Source: Archangium gephyra
Lineage (GTDB): Bacteria; Myxococcota; Myxococcia; Myxococcales; Myxococcaceae
Length of the DNA: 64,000 nt
Direction: 5' to 3'
NCBI RefSeq assembly: GCF_001027285.1
Contig: NZ_CP011509.1
Span: 7,340,501-7,404,500 of the forward strand
Made by a program: the position numbers and the translations under genes. The notes under the pieces were generated by a model. That model saw nothing but the letters and a program-made list of their open reading frames with translations. It was not told the origin of the DNA and ran no database searches. Shown here piece by piece: positions 24,961 through 37,264 of the stretch; position 1 is the first letter of the stretch; every line of letters starts with the position of its first letter.

Positions 24961-27900
24961 GCACGGCGAGCCGCTTCCGGACGAGCCACCTCTGGACGAG
25001 GAGCCTGAACGGGCGCGGGAGCCGGACGGCGGGCCGCCGGAGCTCCCCCCGCGAGCAGCTCCACGGAGCCATCGGCCCTGCGCCGGGCGCGCTGTCCCAT
25101 GGGGAGCAGCCGTGCTCCGGCCTCCAGGGGCGGCTCCTTCCAGAAGCCCCGCGGGACGCCCTCGCCTCCAATGGCGAGCACACCGGAGACGCCCACGGGA
25201 ACGGGCATGCCCCGGGAGTCCAGCACCTGAACGTGCAGGTGCGCGGGAGGCAGGAACACCGGAGTCCCCTTCTCCTCCGCGCGCACCGGCAGCCACGCCG
25301 CGGGCCCGAAGGCCTCCTCGCGGCGCAGCACCTCCACACCGGCCGCGCGTGCGAGCGAGGCGGCCAGCTCTGGAGCCGCGCCCTCGACGAACAGCCGCCG
25401 CACGGAGCGGAGCGCCTCGGAGACTCGCGGGAGCGTGGCGAGCGCGCGGGCCAGCGAGGGCGTGCAGTGCAGGTACGTGGCGCCCGTCTCGCGCACCAGC
25501 GCGAGCACCGACTCCACCTCCGCGCCGCTCTCCGCCCACACGGAGGACACGGCCCCGGTCCCTTGCGGCTGCGAGCGCCGCCGCAGGGTGTCCAGGTGCT
25601 GGAGGCTGGTCATCGTCTCCTCCACACTGGTGCCAAAGTCCACCAGACAGGCCACCTCGTCCACGTCCAGCCGCCGCACGCGCTCGATCATGGCCTCACA
25701 GGACTCGGGCGTCCCGAAGAGCCCGCCGTCCTCCAGGTGGCGCTCGAAGCCGTGCTCCAGCATCGCCTCCATGTCGCGGGGCGAGAGGCTCCGCGGATCC
25801 ACGTTGAGGCCCTGGCTGGCGATGAAGCCACTGGAGATGTCCACCGAGCCGCGGAAGTAGCGCATCAGCGGCTCGCGCACGGTGCGGCGCACCTCGGACA
25901 CCTCCGTCCCGAGGAAGGCGTGCATCATCAGGCTCACGTGGCCCCGGCCCGGACCATGGCCATGCCGCCGCCACGTCTCGCGGTAGAGCGCCACCTTCTC
26001 GGCCAGCGAGTCGAGCTGCTGGCCCATCAGGTTGGTGAGCACGTTGGCGCCCAGCTCGCCCGCGAGCCGGAAGGTCTCCGGGCTTCCGGCGGCCGTGAGC
26101 CAGAAGGGCAGCTCCGCCTGCACGGGCCTCGGGCGGATGGAGATCTCCACCTCGTGGCCATCCCCATTGCGGCGGCGCACCGTCCCGCCCCGCCACAGGT
26201 GCCGCACCGTCTCGATGCCGCGGTGCATGAGCTCCTTGCGGCGCGCGTAGTTGTCCGGGGCGAAGACGAAGTCATTGGCGTGCCAGCCCGAGGCGAACGA
26301 CACCCCCACCCGGCCACCGGAGAGGTTGTCGATCATCGCCCACTCCTCGGCCACCTGGAGGGGATCGTGCAGGGGGAGCACCACGCTGCCCGCGCGGATG
26401 CCCACGTTCTCGGTGAGGGTGGCGATGCCCGCGCCGGTGATGGCGGGGCTCGGGTAGAGGCCGCCGAAGGAGTGGAAGTGACGCTCGGGCGTCCAGATGG
26501 CGGAGAAGCCGTGCGAGTCGGCGAAGCGCGCTCCGTCCAGCAGGAGCTGGTACTTGCGCCGGCCGAGCGTGTCCTCGTCATTGGCGAAGTACGAGAGGCT
26601 GAAGGCCAGCGGGCGGCGAGGCGCGGAGTCCCGGCCCACCACGAACCGGGCGCTCGCGGGCTCACGCGGCAGGACGACGCGCAGGCCCCGGCACAGCGCC
26701 CACAACACTTCCAGTCCGCTCCCCTGCCCCGCGGCCTCCTCGGCCCACAGCCATGCGCCTCCGGAGGTTCCTCCCTGGCCCTCGTCGAGCGCGCGGAACA
26801 GGTGGGCCACCGTACGCGGCGTGTGGATGGCCCGGCGCGGCGTGGCCTCGGTGACACCCAGCGCCTCGAGGCAGACCATGGCCTCGGCACCGGCCGGAGC
26901 GGCGCGGTGCTCCAGCGCGGGCACTCCCTCCAGGGACGTGTCCACGTACAACACCCGCGAGGCGTCCAGCGGAACGCTGGTGCGCAGCCGCGAGTCCGTG
27001 AGCAACAGCGGCACCGGTGCGCCCTCGGGAGCAAGGGAAGCCAGCTCCCGCAGCCGCGACGGCGGCACGAGCACCCAGGCCCCACCGGCCTCCAGCACGG
27101 CCCATTGCGCCACGAGGCGCTCGGGAGACGGCTCCAGGCACACGGCCACGAGTTGCTCCGGCCCCACGCCCTTGTGCACCAGTGCTCCGGCCAGATGCCG
27201 GGCCCGCTCGCGCAGCTCACCCCAGGAGAGGCTTCGCGCCCCGGCGGTGACGGCGGGTGCCTCCGGAGCCTTCGAGGCCTGGGCCTCCAGCAGCGCGGCG
27301 ATCGAGATGATCTCCCCGCGCGGAGCCGGGGCCGCGAGGGCCTCCCGCTGACTCCGCTCCTCGCGGGTCTCCAGGGACAGCTCGGAGAGGCGCAGATCGG
27401 GGTTCTCCACTGCCGACGCGAGGAGCGCCTCGAAGTGGCCGATCATCCGCTCGATGGTGGCGGCATCGAAGAGCTCGGTGGCGTACTCCATGTCACCGGA
27501 GAAGCCCTGCTCGCTCTCGCCCAGGGCGAGGCAGTGGCTGGAGAGCAGCGAGCCGAACTGCGAGGGTGCCTCCACCTGCACGTGCTCCAGCCGGAGGCCG
27601 GGCAGCTCCACGTGCGAGCCGAAGCCCGCGTGATGGAGGACGAAGAGCGCGTCGAACAGCCGCGAGGTGCCGGAGTCCTTCTTCGGCTCGAGCTCGCGCA
27701 CGAGGTGCTCATAGGGGACGTCCGGGTTCGCGTGGGCGCCGAGCGTCGTGTCGCGCACGCGGCCGATCAGCTCGCGGAAGGAGGGATCGCCCGAGAGGTC
27801 GGTGCGCAGCGGGACGGCGTGGGCCACGTAGCCGATCAGCGGCTCCAGCTCGCCACGGGAGCGGTTGCCGATGGGCGTGCCCACGACGATGTCCTCCTGG

Positions 27901-30900
27901 CCGGCGTAGCGGGCCAGCAGCGCCTTGTAGCCGGCGAGGAGGATCATGAAGGAGGTGAAGCCCTCGCGCTGGCCGAGCGCCAGGATGGCGTCGGAGAGCC
28001 GGCGGGACAGGCCGAAGAGGCGGCGGGCGCTGCGGAGCGGACTCGAGGCCCCGCGCGGACGATCCGTGGGAAGCGCCAGCGGGCCCGGAGGAGCGGCCAT
28101 GCGCTCGCGCCAATAAGCCACCTGGGCCGGGAAGGCGCCCGATTCCAGCGTGCGCCGCTGCCAGGCCGCGAAGTCCATGTACTGCACGGAGAGCGCGGGG
28201 AGCGGAGAGGGGCGGCCCTGGAGGAAGGCCTCGTAGTTGACCGCCAGCTCGCGGGCGATCGCCACCATGGACAGCGTGTCCGAGATGACGTGGTGCACGG
28301 TGACGAACAGCAGGTGCGAGTCCGGAGCGATGCGCGCCAGGGAAGCGCGGAGGACGGGACCCTGCTCCAGGGAGAAGGGCCGCTCGATGTCCTCCTGGGC
28401 GAGCCGGAGGGCCTCCGCCTCGCGCTGCTCGCGGGAGCCCTCCAGGACAACCACCTGGAGGGGCGTCTTCATCTCGGAGTGCACGCGGGGCACGAACCGG
28501 CCGTCCACGAACGCGTAGGTGACGCGAAGGACCTCATGGCGGCGGACGATCTCCGCGAGGCCGCGCTCCAGCACGGCCACGTCCAGCGAGCCCGTCAACC
28601 GGAGGGCCACGGACATGTGGAGCGCCGGGTTGCCGGGCGAGAAGCGCTCCAGCGCGCACACGCGCTCCTGCACGAAGGACAGCGGCAGCTCTCCCTCGCG
28701 CGTCACGGGCACGAGCCGAGGCACCGGCACGCCCGTCCCCGAGCCCTCCACCTCCTTCAGGCGGGCCTCGATGCGCCCGGCGACGCCCGCCACGGTGGGG
28801 GCCTCGAAGAGGTCGCTCAGGGGGATCTGCACCGGGAAGGACTCGCGCAGGCGCGTGAGCATCTGCGCCGCCATCAGCGAGTTGCCGCCCAGCTCCAGGA
28901 AGTTGTCGTGGATGCCGAAGTCCTCGACACCGAGCCGCTCGCGCCAGATGGCCATCACCTGCCGCTCGACGTCGGTGCGCGGGCCTTCCTTGCCGGCCGG
29001 GGCCACGACGGAAATCGGAGCCGCGACAGGAGCCGTGACGGGCGCCATGACCGGAACCGGAGCCGGCGCCACGTCCATCTCCATCCAGCGGGGCTCGAGC
29101 CGGAAGAGCTGGCGCTCGAAGGGGTACGAGGGCAGGGACAGCCGCTGGCGCTGCTCATGGGCGTAGAAGCGCTCCCAGCTCACCTCCAGCCCGGCCTGCC
29201 ACAGCGCGCCCACCGCCTCCAGCAGCGCGCCATGATCGGACGCGGAGACACCCGAGCGAGGCAGTGAGGGGACCACGCGCACCGGCTCCGAGCCGCGCAG
29301 GTGCATGCGGGCCAGCGTGGTGAGCGCCTGATCGGGCCCCACCTCGAGGAAGACGGCACACCCATCCCGCTGGAGGGTGTCCAGGCCCTCGGCGAAGCGC
29401 ACGGGCTGGCGCATCTGCCGGGCCCAGTAGGACGGATCCGTGGCCTCCTCGGGGCGGATCCACGTCCCGGTGAGGCTGGAGATATAGGGACGCTGGGGCG
29501 CGGACAGCCGCAGTCCCGCGACGGTGCGCTGGAGCTCCTCGCGCAGGGGCTCCACCGCCGCCGAGTGGAAGGCCTGTCGCGCGGGCAGCCGCAGCGAACC
29601 CACCCCACGGCGCGCCAGCTCCTGCTCGAGCCGCTCCACCTCGTCCACGGGGCCGGAGACGACACAGCGGCTGGCACCGTTGATCGACGCGAGCGATAGC
29701 GCCCCGGTGAGCAGGGGCTGGAGCTCGGCCTCGGAGCAGCCCGCGGCGGTCATGGCGCCGGGAGGCATGCGCGCCATCAACTGGCCCCGCACCACCGCGA
29801 GCGCCAGCGCGTCCTCCAGCGTCAGCACGCCCGCGAGGCACGCGGCCACGTACTCGCCGTAGCTGTGGCCGAACAGGGCCCGCGGCTCCACGCCCCAGTC
29901 CATCCACAACCGGGCGAGCGCGTACTCCACGGTGAAGAGCAGGGGCAGCGCGTAGCGGGGATCCGCGAGCGCCTCACGGGCCTCGGCCTCCTGCGCGGGA
30001 GCCGGGTACAGCAGCGGATGCAGGGGCCTGCCCAGGCGGGGAGTGAGCAGCGCGAGGCAGGCATCCACGTGCTCGCGGAAGCCGGGCTCGGCGGCGTACA
30101 GCTCGCGCGCCATGCCCACGGACTGCGCGCCCTGGCCGGGGAAGAGGAAGGCCACCCGCTGCTCGCGGGCCGCCTCCAGGCTGGGGATCGCCTGGGCCGC
30201 GGGAGGCGCCTTCAACCGTCCGAGCAGCGAGGGCACATCCGCCGCGACGAGCGTGCGCCGGTGCTCGAAGGCCTTGCGTCCCACGTTGCGGGTGAAGGCG
30301 AGGTCGGCCAGGTCCACGCCCGGCCGGGCCTCCAGCCAGGCGGCGAGCTCGTGCGTCATGGCGTCCAGCGCGGTGGCGGTGCGCGCGGAGAGCGTGACGA
30401 GCTGGCGGGGCCGGGCGCTGGGGCGGCTCTCGGTGAGTGGAGCCTCGCCGAGGATGGCGTGCGCGTTGGTGCCGCCGATGCCGAAGGAGCTGACGCCCGC
30501 GAGCCGGGGCTTCTCGCCGCGAGCCCAGGGCCGGCGCTCGGAGGCGACGAAGAAGGGGCTGCCGGCGAAGTCGATGGCCGGATTGGGGCGCTCGAAATGG
30601 AGGCTGGCGGGGAGCTCCTCGTGGTGGAGCGCCAGGGTGGCCTTGAGCAGCCCGGCGATGCCCGCCGCGGTGTCCAGGTGGCCGATGTTGGTCTTCACCG
30701 AGCCGATCGCGCAGTAGCCCCGGGCTTCGGTGTCGCGGCGGAAGGCGCGCGTGAGGGCGGACAACTCGATCGGATCCCCGAGCGGCGTGCCGGTGCCGTG
30801 GGCCTCCACGTAGTCCAGCTCCCCTGCCCCGACGCCCGCGTAGGCGAGCGCCTCGGAGATGGCCTCCGCCTGTCCCTCGACGCTGGGCGCGGTGTAGCCC

Positions 30901-31730
30901 ACCTTCTGGTGGCCGTCGTTGTTGATGGCCGAGCCCTTGATGACGGCATAGACGTGATCGCCATCCCGCAGCGCGTCGGCGAGCGGCTTGAGGACGACGA
31001 CGCCCACGCCATTGCCACTGACGGTGCCCCGGGCGCGCGCGTCGAAGGCGCGGCAGTGCCCATCGGGCGAGAAGATCATCCCGTCCTGGTAGAGGTAGCC
31101 GGTGCGCTGCGGGAGCGAGATGCGGACCGCGCCGGCCAGGGCGATGTCGGACTGTCGCAGCAGGAGGCTCTGGCAGGCCATGTGGACGGCGACGAGGCCC
31201 GTGGAGCACGCGGTGTAGAGGGCGAGGCTCTCGCCGCGCAGCCGGAGCTTGAAGGACGCCTTGGTGGCGACGTTCTCCGCGTTGGTGGTGCCGAGCGCCT
31301 CGAAGAGGGAGGCGGGATCCTTCTTCACATGGCCCAGCAGGGACAGCACGTGCCCGGACTGGCCGGCGCCCGCGTAGAGGGAGATCTTCCCAGGGAAGCG
31401 CTCCGGGTCATACGCCGCGTCCTCGAGCGCGGCCCAGGCGCACTCCAGGAACACGCGCTGCTGGGGATCCATCCACAGCGCCTCGCGAGGGGCGATGTCG
31501 AAGAAGCCATGATCGAACAGGTCCGCGCCCTCGAGCACGCCACCCGCGCGCACGAAGTCCGGGTGCGCGCGCAGCGCCTCGGGGACGAGTGGGGACGGCT
31601 CCAGCTCCTCCGCCTGGAAGCGGGAGATGGACTCGACGCCCTCCCGCAGGTTCTTCCAGAAGGCGTGGAGGTCGGCGGCACCGGGGAAGCGCCCCGCCAT
31701 GCCGATGATCGCGATGTCGTTGTCAGCCAT
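20379..31730 (-). CDS. Hybrid PKS-NRPS with embedded luciferase-like monooxygenase (second assembly-line gene)
   Basis: Predicted protein of 3783 residues. Domain order: KS (1-430), AT (540-850), T (910-990), C (1000-1440), degenerate A interrupted by a luciferase-like monooxygenase (1470-2230), C (2265-2700), A (2740-3240), T (3245-3300), E (3310-3770). I chose ATG 31730 rather than GTG 31736: a GAGGGA ribosome site sits nine bases before the ATG, but too close to the GTG. The start overlaps the upstream stop by eight bases and the stop overlaps the next start as ATGA, so all three genes are coupled. There is no KR, DH, ER or aminotransferase, so the polyketide unit is not reduced in cis. 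No separate T domain follows the monooxygenase before the next C. Confidence 0.93.
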   Translation of the reverse strand: MADNDIAIIGMAGRFPGAADLHAFWKNLREGVESISRFQAEELEPSPLVPEALRAHPDFVRAGGVLEGADLFDHGFFDIAPREALWMDPQQRVFLECAWAALEDAAYDPERFPGKISLYAGAGQSGHVLSLLGHVKKDPASLFEALGTTNAENVATKASFKLRLRGESLALYTACSTGLVAVHMACQSLLLRQSDIALAGAVRISLPQRTGYLYQDGMIFSPDGHCRAFDARARGTVSGNGVGVVVLKPLADALRDGDHVYAVIKGSAINNDGHQKVGYTAPSVEGQAEAISEALAYAGVGAGELDYVEAHGTGTPLGDPIELSALTRAFRRDTEARGYCAIGSVKTNIGHLDTAAGIAGLLKATLALHHEELPASLHFERPNPAIDFAGSPFFVASERRPWARGEKPRLAGVSSFGIGGTNAHAILGEAPLTESRPSARPRQLVTLSARTATALDAMTHELAAWLEARPGVDLADLAFTRNVGRKAFEHRRTLVAADVPSLLGRLKAPPAAQAIPSLEAAREQRVAFLFPGQGAQSVGMARELYAAEPGFREHVDACLALLTPRLGRPLHPLLYPAPAQEAEAREALADPRYALPLLFTVEYALARLWMDWGVEPRALFGHSYGEYVAACLAGVLTLEDALALAVVRGQLMARMPPGAMTAAGCSEAELQPLLTGALSLASINGASRCVVSGPVDEVERLEQELARRGVGSLRLPARQAFHSAAVEPLREELQRTVAGLRLSAPQRPYISSLTGTWIRPEEATDPSYWARQMRQPVRFAEGLDTLQRDGCAVFLEVGPDQALTTLARMHLRGSEPVRVVPSLPRSGVSASDHGALLEAVGALWQAGLEVSWERFYAHEQRQRLSLPSYPFERQLFRLEPRWMEMDVAPAPVPVMAPVTAPVAAPISVVAPAGKEGPRTDVERQVMAIWRERLGVEDFGIHDNFLELGGNSLMAAQMLTRLRESFPVQIPLSDLFEAPTVAGVAGRIEARLKEVEGSGTGVPVPRLVPVTREGELPLSFVQERVCALERFSPGNPALHMSVALRLTGSLDVAVLERGLAEIVRRHEVLRVTYAFVDGRFVPRVHSEMKTPLQVVVLEGSREQREAEALRLAQEDIERPFSLEQGPVLRASLARIAPDSHLLFVTVHHVISDTLSMVAIARELAVNYEAFLQGRPSPLPALSVQYMDFAAWQRRTLESGAFPAQVAYWRERMAAPPGPLALPTDRPRGASSPLRSARRLFGLSRRLSDAILALGQREGFTSFMILLAGYKALLARYAGQEDIVVGTPIGNRSRGELEPLIGYVAHAVPLRTDLSGDPSFRELIGRVRDTTLGAHANPDVPYEHLVRELEPKKDSGTSRLFDALFVLHHAGFGSHVELPGLRLEHVQVEAPSQFGSLLSSHCLALGESEQGFSGDMEYATELFDAATIERMIGHFEALLASAVENPDLRLSELSLETREERSQREALAAPAPRGEIISIAALLEAQASKAPEAPAVTAGARSLSWGELRERARHLAGALVHKGVGPEQLVAVCLEPSPERLVAQWAVLEAGGAWVLVPPSRLRELASLAPEGAPVPLLLTDSRLRTSVPLDASRVLYVDTSLEGVPALEHRAAPAGAEAMVCLEALGVTEATPRRAIHTPRTVAHLFRALDEGQGGTSGGAWLWAEEAAGQGSGLEVLWALCRGLRVVLPREPASARFVVGRDSAPRRPLAFSLSYFANDEDTLGRRKYQLLLDGARFADSHGFSAIWTPERHFHSFGGLYPSPAITGAGIATLTENVGIRAGSVVLPLHDPLQVAEEWAMIDNLSGGRVGVSFASGWHANDFVFAPDNYARRKELMHRGIETVRHLWRGGTVRRRNGDGHEVEISIRPRPVQAELPFWLTAAGSPETFRLAGELGANVLTNLMGQQLDSLAEKVALYRETWRRHGHGPGRGHVSLMMHAFLGTEVSEVRRTVREPLMRYFRGSVDISSGFIASQGLNVDPRSLSPRDMEAMLEHGFERHLEDGGLFGTPESCEAMIERVRRLDVDEVACLVDFGTSVEETMTSLQHLDTLRRRSQPQGTGAVSSVWAESGAEVESVLALVRETGATYLHCTPSLARALATLPRVSEALRSVRRLFVEGAAPELAASLARAAGVEVLRREEAFGPAAWLPVRAEEKGTPVFLPPAHLHVQVLDSRGMPVPVGVSGVLAIGGEGVPRGFWKEPPLEAGARLLPMGQRARRRADGSVELLAGGAPAARRPAPAPVQAPRPEVARPEAARRAEGPPSIARVPRDRPLPLSFSQQRLWYLDQLEPGNVAYNNPSALRLSGPLNAAALERALNEVVRRHEALRTTFALEDSGPVQRIAEALSVPLPVVRLEAEGDRDAAIVEWAREEARRPFELAAGPLIRAALLRIEDTEHVLLVTPHHIVSDGWSAGVMLKELAVLYAAFVSGAASPLPELPVQYVDYAAWQHEWLRGPTLEKELSWWKQTLADVPVLRLSTDKPRPAVQSYRGAQHRFTVPRSVSEALGALAKREGATPFMVLMAAYQLLLSRYSGQEDFAVGTAVAGRSRPELEPLVGCFINSLPLRADLSGDPSFVELLGRVRRTALEGFAHQEVPFEKLVDALHVSRDLGHSPIFQTLLVLHNVPMPTVKLAGLTLSGMDLHVGAAKLDLALELRETPDGLWGGLEYNTDLFDAETIARLGGHFLRLLEGIAAAPEHRLSALTLLSEAERRQLLVEWNPPHVPASSATVLELFEAQVARTPDAPAVADAGEVLSYRELAARAWRIASLLRRQGVGSECVVALAMERPTDVVSSILGTLAAGGAWLPLDLSSPPERLRLVLEDAGARVVLTREAMTGRFAGAGRTVLAVESAASEPSVPLTSRPEPHHAAYVLFTSGSTGKPKGVVVEHRQLAHATRARFEVYGTPGVCVPLSPFTFDASLAGLFWTLLHGGTLRFPDSGVMDDPRELAASLARHGVTHLIGVPVLYAQILAAAPAGGLSSLRAVTVGGEACPRDLVRAHHEALPGTALFNEYGPTEATIWSTVHKVDPSDLGPVPIGRAIPGARVYVLSERLQPVPVGVPGELYVGGAGVARGYLGRPELTSERFVADPFDTSPGARLYRTGDRVRWRKDGVLEFLGRQDGQVKVRGFRIETGEVEVALAAHSGLREVAVAAREDGRGGRRLVGYVVPHQRPGPTPDALRAFLRERLPEYMVPSAFVERESLPRTRNGKVDLGALPAPELQTAVRSAAYVAPRNELETQLARIWCEVLGVERVGVDDNFFELGGDSILSIQIVTRAGRAGIELSPRQVFQNPTVARLAAVANTRLAVQAEQGPVTGPVALSPIQRWFFAQSPAEPHHWNMSLFLEVRTALDAALLERTLGLVVEHHDALRLRFARTEAGWRQVCAPPGEPVRLERVDLSGVAPEARTAELERRATEAQSSLRLEEGPLLRAVLFDLGSGQSGRLLLVLHHLLVDGVSWRILLEDLLGTYQRLAAGAPVALPPKTTSFQAWAHGLSEHARSGKLDAERSWWLARPWARVTRLPVDSPGGENLEGTARGVSLSLTAEETRALLQDVPKAYHSQINDALLTALARTVGRWSGNPLVLVDVEGHGREELLAGLDVSRTVGWFTTFFPALLEARQAAGPGETLRDVKESLRAVPSKGMGYGLLRHLAEDAGLAGLPRAELSFNYLGQVDGALNGNGMLALAPEGMGPQRGPRTRRPYLLDVVGAVVGGRLQMTWTYGESIHRRETVEKLAADFLERLRELIAHCQSPEAGGHTPSDFPMAKVKQSQLDKLSARFGKKTQ
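24960..28740 (-). other. Module 3: degenerate C and pseudo-adenylation domain hosting a monooxygenase, no T
   Basis: The C domain has HHVISDTLS, with both His and Asp kept but the usual Gly-Trp changed to Thr-Leu. The following A domain is clearly homologous but dead. The ATP-binding core, which should read YTSGSTG-PKG, aligns with [15 protein letters not shown]. The substrate-binding Asp of core A4 is gone, NxYGPTE is replaced by EAFGPAAW, and cores A8 and A10 are absent. A monooxygenase (25570-26625) is inserted between A4 and A5. After the A remnant comes a Pro/Ala/Arg-rich linker and then another C domain; no carrier domain is present. Confidence 0.85.
25570..26625 (-). other. Luciferase-like flavin monooxygenase domain inside the NRPS
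   Basis: About 350 residues, starting at [11 protein letters not shown]. It carries recognisable bacterial-luciferase-fold segments: [17 protein letters not shown], the block around [20 protein letters not shown], and [15 protein letters not shown]. This matches the subfamily of luciferase-like domains built into NRPS and PKS proteins. Monooxygenases inserted in A domains are known from MtaG and MelG of myxothiazol and melithiazol synthesis. Likely FMNH2-dependent oxidation of the carrier-bound intermediate; the actual reaction cannot be read from sequence. Confidence 0.85.
28740..31730 (-). other. PKS module 2: KS-AT-T (malonyl-type)
   Basis: The KS has the nucleophile in TACSTG near residue 172 and the two His motifs VEAHGTGT and [10 protein letters not shown]. 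The usual ACSSS is ACSTG here. The AT has FPGQGAQ, the active-site GHSYGE near 623 and QAFHS, the malonyl-type (xAFH) signature rather than YASH for methylmalonyl. The T domain is [10 protein letters not shown] near 950, after an Ala/Pro/Val-rich linker. It should add one acetate unit to the acyl-aminoacyl chain from the first protein. Confidence 0.88.
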
Positions 31731-34700
31731 TGCCACGGCTCCCTCGGGGATTGCGGCGCTGGAGGGCCTGCCGGCGCGCCTCCGCGCGATCCTGATGATT
31801 GGTGCTGCGGGTCTCGGTGCTTACGGCCTGCTCCAGCCGTCTGGCGAGCGCGTGGACCGTGGGGTGTTCGAAGAGGTAGACGATGGGCACATCCCGCCGC
31901 AGCTCCTCGCGCAGCAGGGCGCAGGCCTTGACGACGGTGAGCGAGCTGCCGCCCAGCTCATCGAAGAAATGATCATGGAGGCCCACGGCCTCGCGGCCGA
32001 GCGCCTGGGCCCAGCAGCGCGCGATGGACACCTCGAGCGGGCCGCGGGGAGGGACGAAGGAAGCGGAGCGCGCGGGTGGCTCGGGAGGAGGAAGGGCCCG
32101 CCCGTCCACCTTGCCACTGGGAGACAGGGGCAGGGCCTCCAGGAGGACGAAGGCCGAGGGCACCAGGGACTCGGGCAGACGCTGGCGCAACAGCGCGCGC
32201 AGCTCCCGGGTCTCGCGGGGGGTGGACTCACCGGGCACCACGTAGCCCACCAGCCGGGCCTCACCCGAGGGACCCTTCCACGCCTTCACGTGGGCCTGCT
32301 TCGCGCCACCCACCTCACGCAGCGCGGCCTCCACCTCGCCCGGCTCCACCCGGACGCCATTCACCTTCACCTGCGCATCCGCGCGGCCCACGTAGTCGAG
32401 CCGCCCGTCCGTCTTCCACCGGACCACGTCCCCCGTCCGGAACAGCCGCTCGCCGCCCTCGCGGCCGAAGGGGTTGGGCACGAAGCGCTCGGCGGTCAGA
32501 TCCGGCCGCCCCACGTAGCCGCGCGCCACGCCGGGGCCGCCCAGGAACAGCTCTCCCGCCACGCCGGGAGGAACGGGCCGCAGCGCTCCGTCCAGCACAT
32601 ACGCCTCCACGTTGCCCAGCGGACTTCCGATGGAGGGCCGGCCCTCCCCGGGCACGCACTCTCCCCACGAGACGGCCACCGACACCTCCGTGGGCCCGTA
32701 CCCGTTGAGGAAGCGCCGTCCCCTTCCCCACTTCTCCACCATGGCGGGCGGACACGCCTCGCCCACGGACATCACCACCCGCAGGTGCTCCAGTCCCTCC
32801 TCCGGCAGCAGCGCCAGCACGGACGGAGGCAGCGTCACCATCGTCACCCTGCCCTCCACCAGCACCCGCCGCAGCTCCTCGCCCAGGGGCACGCGTCCAC
32901 CCTCGGGCACGTACAGCGTCCCGCCCACCGACAGCGTCACCAGGTACTCCCAGACGGAGGAGTCGAAGCCCAGCGAGGCGAGTTGCAGCACCCGGCTGTC
33001 CGCCCCGAGCCCCAGCGACCGCACCCGCGCGTACGCCAGATCGCACAGCCCCGCGTGCGTCACCTCGACGCCCTTGGGCCGCCCCGTGCTGCCCGAGGTG
33101 TAGAGGATGTACGCCACGTTGCAGGCCCGCACGCCGCTCTCCATCGGGAACAACGCCTCCTCACCCACCTCCTCCAGCCGCACCACCCGCGCGCCCTCGG
33201 GCGGGACGCACCTGTCCTCCAGCTCGCGCCGCGTCACCACCGCGCGCACGCCCGCGTCCCGCGCCATCCACTCCAGCCGCTCGCGGGGCTGCACCGCCTC
33301 CAGCGGCACGTACACCCCACCCGCCTTCTGCACGCCCCAGAAGGCCACCACCGCCTCCACGCTCTTCTCCAGCAGCACGCCCACGCGCACTTCCGGTCCC
33401 ACGCCCTCGCGCCGCAGCCGGGCGCCGAGCCGCCTCGCCCGCGCCTCCAGCTCCCGGTAGCTCAGCCGCTGCCCGTCCCCTTCCACCGCCACCGCCTCGG
33501 GGGCGCGCGCCACCTGCTCCTCCAGCAGCCCCGCCAGCCCCTCCACGGGGACTTCCACGCGCGGCCCCCGGCTCCACGCCTCCAGTACGCGGGCCCGCTC
33601 CTCTCCCCCCAGCAGCTCCACCTCCTCCACCCGGCGTCCGGGCGCCTCCACCAGCTCCGCCAGCAGCGCCACGAAGTGCCGTGCCATGCGCTCGGCCGTG
33701 GCGGCCTCGAAGAGGTCCGTGCAGTACTCCAGCGAGCCGCCCAACCCGCTCTCCGTCTCGGCCATCATCAGGGTGAGGTCGAACGCCGAGCCCCGGCGGG
33801 TGAGCGGCAGCGACTCGATCTCCAGGGCGCCCAGGCTCATGCGCGCGTCCGGATCGCCCAGCGCGAAGGAGGCCAGCGAGGTGCCCTCTCCGGGCAGGTG
33901 GCCGCGCTGCAGGACGAACATCGCCTGGAAGACGGGCGAATGACCCGGCTCGCGCGGGGGCTGGAGCTCCTCCACCAACCTGGGGAAGGGCATGTCCTGG
34001 TGCTCCAGCGCCTCGAGCACCGTGCTCCGCGTCTGGGCGATCAACTCGCGGAAGGTGGTGCCGGAGGGAATGCTGGCGCGCAGGGCCACGGGGTTGACGA
34101 GGTAGCCCACGAGCCGGGTCAGCTCCGGCCGGGTGCGGCCCGCGGTGGGCGAGCCCACGACGAGCTCATCCTGTCCGGTGTAGCGGCGCAGGAAGGTGAA
34201 GAAGGCGGCCAGCAGCACCATGTACGGCGTGGCCCCGCTCTCCCGCGCGAGCGCGTTCACGCGCCGGGTCAGCGCGGGCCCCACGTGGAACGGGAGCGTG
34301 TCACCGCGGAAGGACTGGAGCCGGGGCCGGGGGCGATCCGTGGGCAGCGCCAGCAGGGGCAGCTCCCCGCCGAGCCGCTGCTTCCAGAAGGAGCGCAACA
34401 CCTCGCCCCGGGGGCCGGCGAGCCGCGCCGAGAGCGCGCGGGTGGCCTCCACGGGGTTGGGAGCGAGCGCCGGCAGCACGCCCGCGAGGCCGCCCGTCTC
34501 CGCCGTGTAGAGCGCGCCCAGCTCCTCCACCATCACGCCCAGGGACCAGAAGTCGGTGATGAGGTGGTGGAGCGAGAGCAGCAGCACGTGCTCGTCCGGG
34601 CCCCGGGTGAAGAGCAGGACGCGCAGGAGGGGGCCCTGCTCCAGCTCGAAGGGCCGGTGGGCCTCGGCGTCGAGCCGCGTCCGCAACTGGGCCTCGCTCC

Positions 34701-34970
34701 AGCCGGAGGCATCCTCCACCTGCACCAGCGGACCCGAGGGCTCCACGAAGCGCGGGACGGGGGCGCCGTTCTCCTCGGGGAACGCCGCGCGCAGGGACGG
34801 GTGGCGCGTCACGAGACACAGGAAGGCTCGCTCCAACGCGGCCACATCGAGGCGCGAGCGGATCCGCGCCGCGCGGACCACGTGGTACGCGGTGCTCTCC
34901 GGTGACATGCGCTGCAGGAACCACAGGGCCCGCTGTCCATCGGAGAGGGGCGGAGCCGCCTCGAGGGCCT
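31723..34970 (-). other. NRPS module 1: C-A-T
   Basis: First amino-acid module. The C domain reads HHLITDFWS, with the Gly after Asp changed to Phe. The A domain specificity residues read D-S-W-S-M-V-G-V-A-K, not assignable, but this A domain is a close relative of those in modules 9 and 10, including the [15 protein letters not shown] variant of core A8. T domain [11 protein letters not shown]. Confidence 0.82.
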
Positions 34971-37035
34971 GGGGCGCGAGCGGTGCCTCGGCCTCGGGCG
35001 TGGGGCGGGCCACGAGGCTCTCGGCCAGCTCCCGTACGCTGGGCCCGCGCAGCAGGCTGGTGACGGGCAGGGACACGCCGAACGTCAGCTCCAGCGAGCC
35101 ACGCACCTCCATGGCGCGCAGCGAGTCGAGCCCATACCGGGTGAGGGGCTCATCCAGCCGCAACTCGCCGGCCGGAATCCGCAGCTCCCGCGACAGGCGG
35201 GCGGAGAGCCAGGGAAGCAGCGCCTCCACCCCCGCGGACAGAGGAGGAGCGGACTCCTCCGTCCCGTCCACGAGCGATGCCGCCACGTGAGTCCCGGCGG
35301 TGCCGTCGCGCCAGGAGCCCACGGCCTCCAGGGAGCCCTGGAGGAACGCGGAGCGGCAGGCATGGCGTTGGATCTTCCCGCTCGACGTCTTGGGGATGCT
35401 CCCGGGCGCGAGCAGCACCACGGCCTGCACGCCGAGCTCATGCTCCTCGGCCACCGCCTGGCGGATGCGGGCGATGACCTCGCGGGTGCGGGTCTCCAGC
35501 TCGCCACCGGAGCGATCGGCGAATTCCTGGACGATGACCAGCCGCTCCTCGCCTCCAGAGTCCACGGAGAAGGCGGCGCCGCAACCGGGCCGCAGACCCG
35601 GATCGCACCGCTCCACGGTGAGCTCGAGGTCCTGCGGGTAGTGGTTGCGCCCGCGGATGATGAGGAGGTCCTTGCGCCGGCCGGTGACGAACAGCTCGCC
35701 GCCGTCGAGCAGGCCGAGGTCCCCGGTGCGCAGGTACGGCCCCTCACCGGAGCCCGCGAGGCGCGCCTGGAAGACGCGGGCGGTGTCGTCGGAGCGCTCC
35801 CAATAGCCTCGGGCCACGCTGGCACCACGGACCCAGATCTCTCCGACGCGGCCGGGGGCGCACGGCTCGCACGTCTCGGGATCGACGATGCGCACCGTCT
35901 GGTCTCCCAGGGCGCCGCCGCAGCCGACCATGGACACGCCCTGCCGTCCGGTGTGCTCCAGGGGGCGCACCACGGGAGGCGCGGCCTTGCGCCCACCACT
36001 GACGATGAGCGTGCCCTCGGCGAGCCCGTAGCAGGGATAGAAGGCCTCGCGCCGGAAGCCAGCGGGAGCGAACGCCTCGGCGAACCGGTCCAGCGTCTCC
36101 GGGCGGATGGGCTCGGCGCCGCAGAAGGCCACCTCCCAGCTGCGCAGATCCAACGCGGCGCGCTGCTCGGGGGTCGTCTTCCGGATGCACAGCTCGTAGG
36201 CGAAGTTGGGGCCGCCGCTGACGGAGCCGCCGTGCCGGGAGATGGCCTCCAGCCAGTTCAGGGGGCGCTGGAGGAAGAAGAGCGGCGACATCAGGACGGT
36301 GGGGATGTCGCGGTAGAGGGGCTGGAGGATGCCGCCGATGAGCCCCATGTCGTGGTACGGCGGCAGCCAGATGACGCCCACGGGCTGGGGCGAGGCGTCG
36401 AAGCCGAGCGCGATCAACCCCGAGTTGTGCAGCAGGTTGCGGTGGCTGAGCATCACGCCCTTGGGCGTGCCGGTGGAGCCGGAGGTGTACTGGAGGAAGG
36501 CCAGGTCGTCGGAGGACAGCCGGGGCGCGCTCCACGTGCCGGCGGTGCCGGGCTGGAGGGCATCGGTGGCCAACCAGCGCAGCGCGCGGAGTCCGGGAGC
36601 GTCCTCGGTGACGAAGCCGACCATGTCGAGCAGCGCGGAGGTGGTGAGGGCGGCGGTGGCCTGGCAATCGGCCACCAGGGACTGGAGCCTGGGCAGGGTG
36701 CGGGCGAGGCGGGAGGGATCCGGCGGATACGCGGGGACGGCGATGACACCGGCGTAGAGGCACCCGAGGAAGCCCAGCACGTACTCCCGGCCCGGCGGGT
36801 AGAGCAGCAGCGCCCGATCACCGGGAGCGAGGTGCTGGCGCAGGGTGGCGGCGACGGCGCGGGCGCCCTCGTCCAGCTCGCGGTAGGTGATGGTGCTCTC
36901 CCCCGACTCGTCGAGGAAGGTGAAGACCCGGGCATCGGGCTGGAGGAGGGCCCGCTCGCGGAGCACGTCCACGAAGGTGGTGCCGTCGGGAATGGAGACG
37001 GCACGCGCAGGATTCTCTCGCGACAACAGCGGCAT
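31723..37035 (-). CDS. Fatty acyl-AMP ligase-ACP-C-A-T starter NRPS (first assembly-line gene)
   Basis: Predicted protein of 1770 residues that activates a free fatty acid and couples it to the first amino acid. The fatty acyl-AMP ligase (about 1-580) has [12 protein letters not shown] near residue 185, [11 protein letters not shown] and CYGLAEGTL. Next come an ACP-type carrier ([10 protein letters not shown] near 640), a C domain (HHLITDFWS near 826), an A domain ([11 protein letters not shown] near 1317) and a T domain (LGGSSLTVV near 1697). The C-terminal tail after the T domain is charged and Arg-rich and may act as a docking end. Start ATG 37035 has a GAGG five bases before it. No promoter is clear in the 229-base divergent gap upstream. 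Confidence 0.94.
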   Translation of the reverse strand: MPLLSRENPARAVSIPDGTTFVDVLRERALLQPDARVFTFLDESGESTITYRELDEGARAVAATLRQHLAPGDRALLLYPPGREYVLGFLGCLYAGVIAVPAYPPDPSRLARTLPRLQSLVADCQATAALTTSALLDMVGFVTEDAPGLRALRWLATDALQPGTAGTWSAPRLSSDDLAFLQYTSGSTGTPKGVMLSHRNLLHNSGLIALGFDASPQPVGVIWLPPYHDMGLIGGILQPLYRDIPTVLMSPLFFLQRPLNWLEAISRHGGSVSGGPNFAYELCIRKTTPEQRAALDLRSWEVAFCGAEPIRPETLDRFAEAFAPAGFRREAFYPCYGLAEGTLIVSGGRKAAPPVVRPLEHTGRQGVSMVGCGGALGDQTVRIVDPETCEPCAPGRVGEIWVRGASVARGYWERSDDTARVFQARLAGSGEGPYLRTGDLGLLDGGELFVTGRRKDLLIIRGRNHYPQDLELTVERCDPGLRPGCGAAFSVDSGGEERLVIVQEFADRSGGELETRTREVIARIRQAVAEEHELGVQAVVLLAPGSIPKTSSGKIQRHACRSAFLQGSLEAVGSWRDGTAGTHVAASLVDGTEESAPPLSAGVEALLPWLSARLSRELRIPAGELRLDEPLTRYGLDSLRAMEVRGSLELTFGVSLPVTSLLRGPSVRELAESLVARPTPEAEAPLAPQALEAAPPLSDGQRALWFLQRMSPESTAYHVVRAARIRSRLDVAALERAFLCLVTRHPSLRAAFPEENGAPVPRFVEPSGPLVQVEDASGWSEAQLRTRLDAEAHRPFELEQGPLLRVLLFTRGPDEHVLLLSLHHLITDFWSLGVMVEELGALYTAETGGLAGVLPALAPNPVEATRALSARLAGPRGEVLRSFWKQRLGGELPLLALPTDRPRPRLQSFRGDTLPFHVGPALTRRVNALARESGATPYMVLLAAFFTFLRRYTGQDELVVGSPTAGRTRPELTRLVGYLVNPVALRASIPSGTTFRELIAQTRSTVLEALEHQDMPFPRLVEELQPPREPGHSPVFQAMFVLQRGHLPGEGTSLASFALGDPDARMSLGALEIESLPLTRRGSAFDLTLMMAETESGLGGSLEYCTDLFEAATAERMARHFVALLAELVEAPGRRVEEVELLGGEERARVLEAWSRGPRVEVPVEGLAGLLEEQVARAPEAVAVEGDGQRLSYRELEARARRLGARLRREGVGPEVRVGVLLEKSVEAVVAFWGVQKAGGVYVPLEAVQPRERLEWMARDAGVRAVVTRRELEDRCVPPEGARVVRLEEVGEEALFPMESGVRACNVAYILYTSGSTGRPKGVEVTHAGLCDLAYARVRSLGLGADSRVLQLASLGFDSSVWEYLVTLSVGGTLYVPEGGRVPLGEELRRVLVEGRVTMVTLPPSVLALLPEEGLEHLRVVMSVGEACPPAMVEKWGRGRRFLNGYGPTEVSVAVSWGECVPGEGRPSIGSPLGNVEAYVLDGALRPVPPGVAGELFLGGPGVARGYVGRPDLTAERFVPNPFGREGGERLFRTGDVVRWKTDGRLDYVGRADAQVKVNGVRVEPGEVEAALREVGGAKQAHVKAWKGPSGEARLVGYVVPGESTPRETRELRALLRQRLPESLVPSAFVLLEALPLSPSGKVDGRALPPPEPPARSASFVPPRGPLEVSIARCWAQALGREAVGLHDHFFDELGGSSLTVVKACALLREELRRDVPIVYLFEHPTVHALARRLEQAVSTETRSTNHQDRAEARRQALQRRNPRGSRGNG
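34970..37035 (-). other. Loading module: FAAL-ACP
   Basis: Adenylates a long-chain acid and passes it to the adjacent ACP without coenzyme A. The ligase part lacks a C domain before it and has the FAAL-typical [10 protein letters not shown] and [11 protein letters not shown] segments. The ACP serine lies in YGLDSLRAM, the DSL form used by polyketide-type carriers. This sets the product as N-acylated. Confidence 0.9.
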
Positions 37036-37264
37036 GGGACCTCACGAGCGGGGCTCGGAGGGCATGAGGAACCCGGCGCGGAGACTCCACGGCCGCGGGG
37101 GGGCCGAGCAGTTCCGACGAGCTCTTCCTGCCCCCTGTTTCTCGGGTGACACCTTAAACGCTCGACCCTTGGGCCTCCAAGGCTCCAGGAAGGGATCGCC
37201 GCCAGCTCGCTGGGACCGCGAGCACGCGCACCTTTACTGGCAGAGGAGCTAGAGTGCCGCGCCC

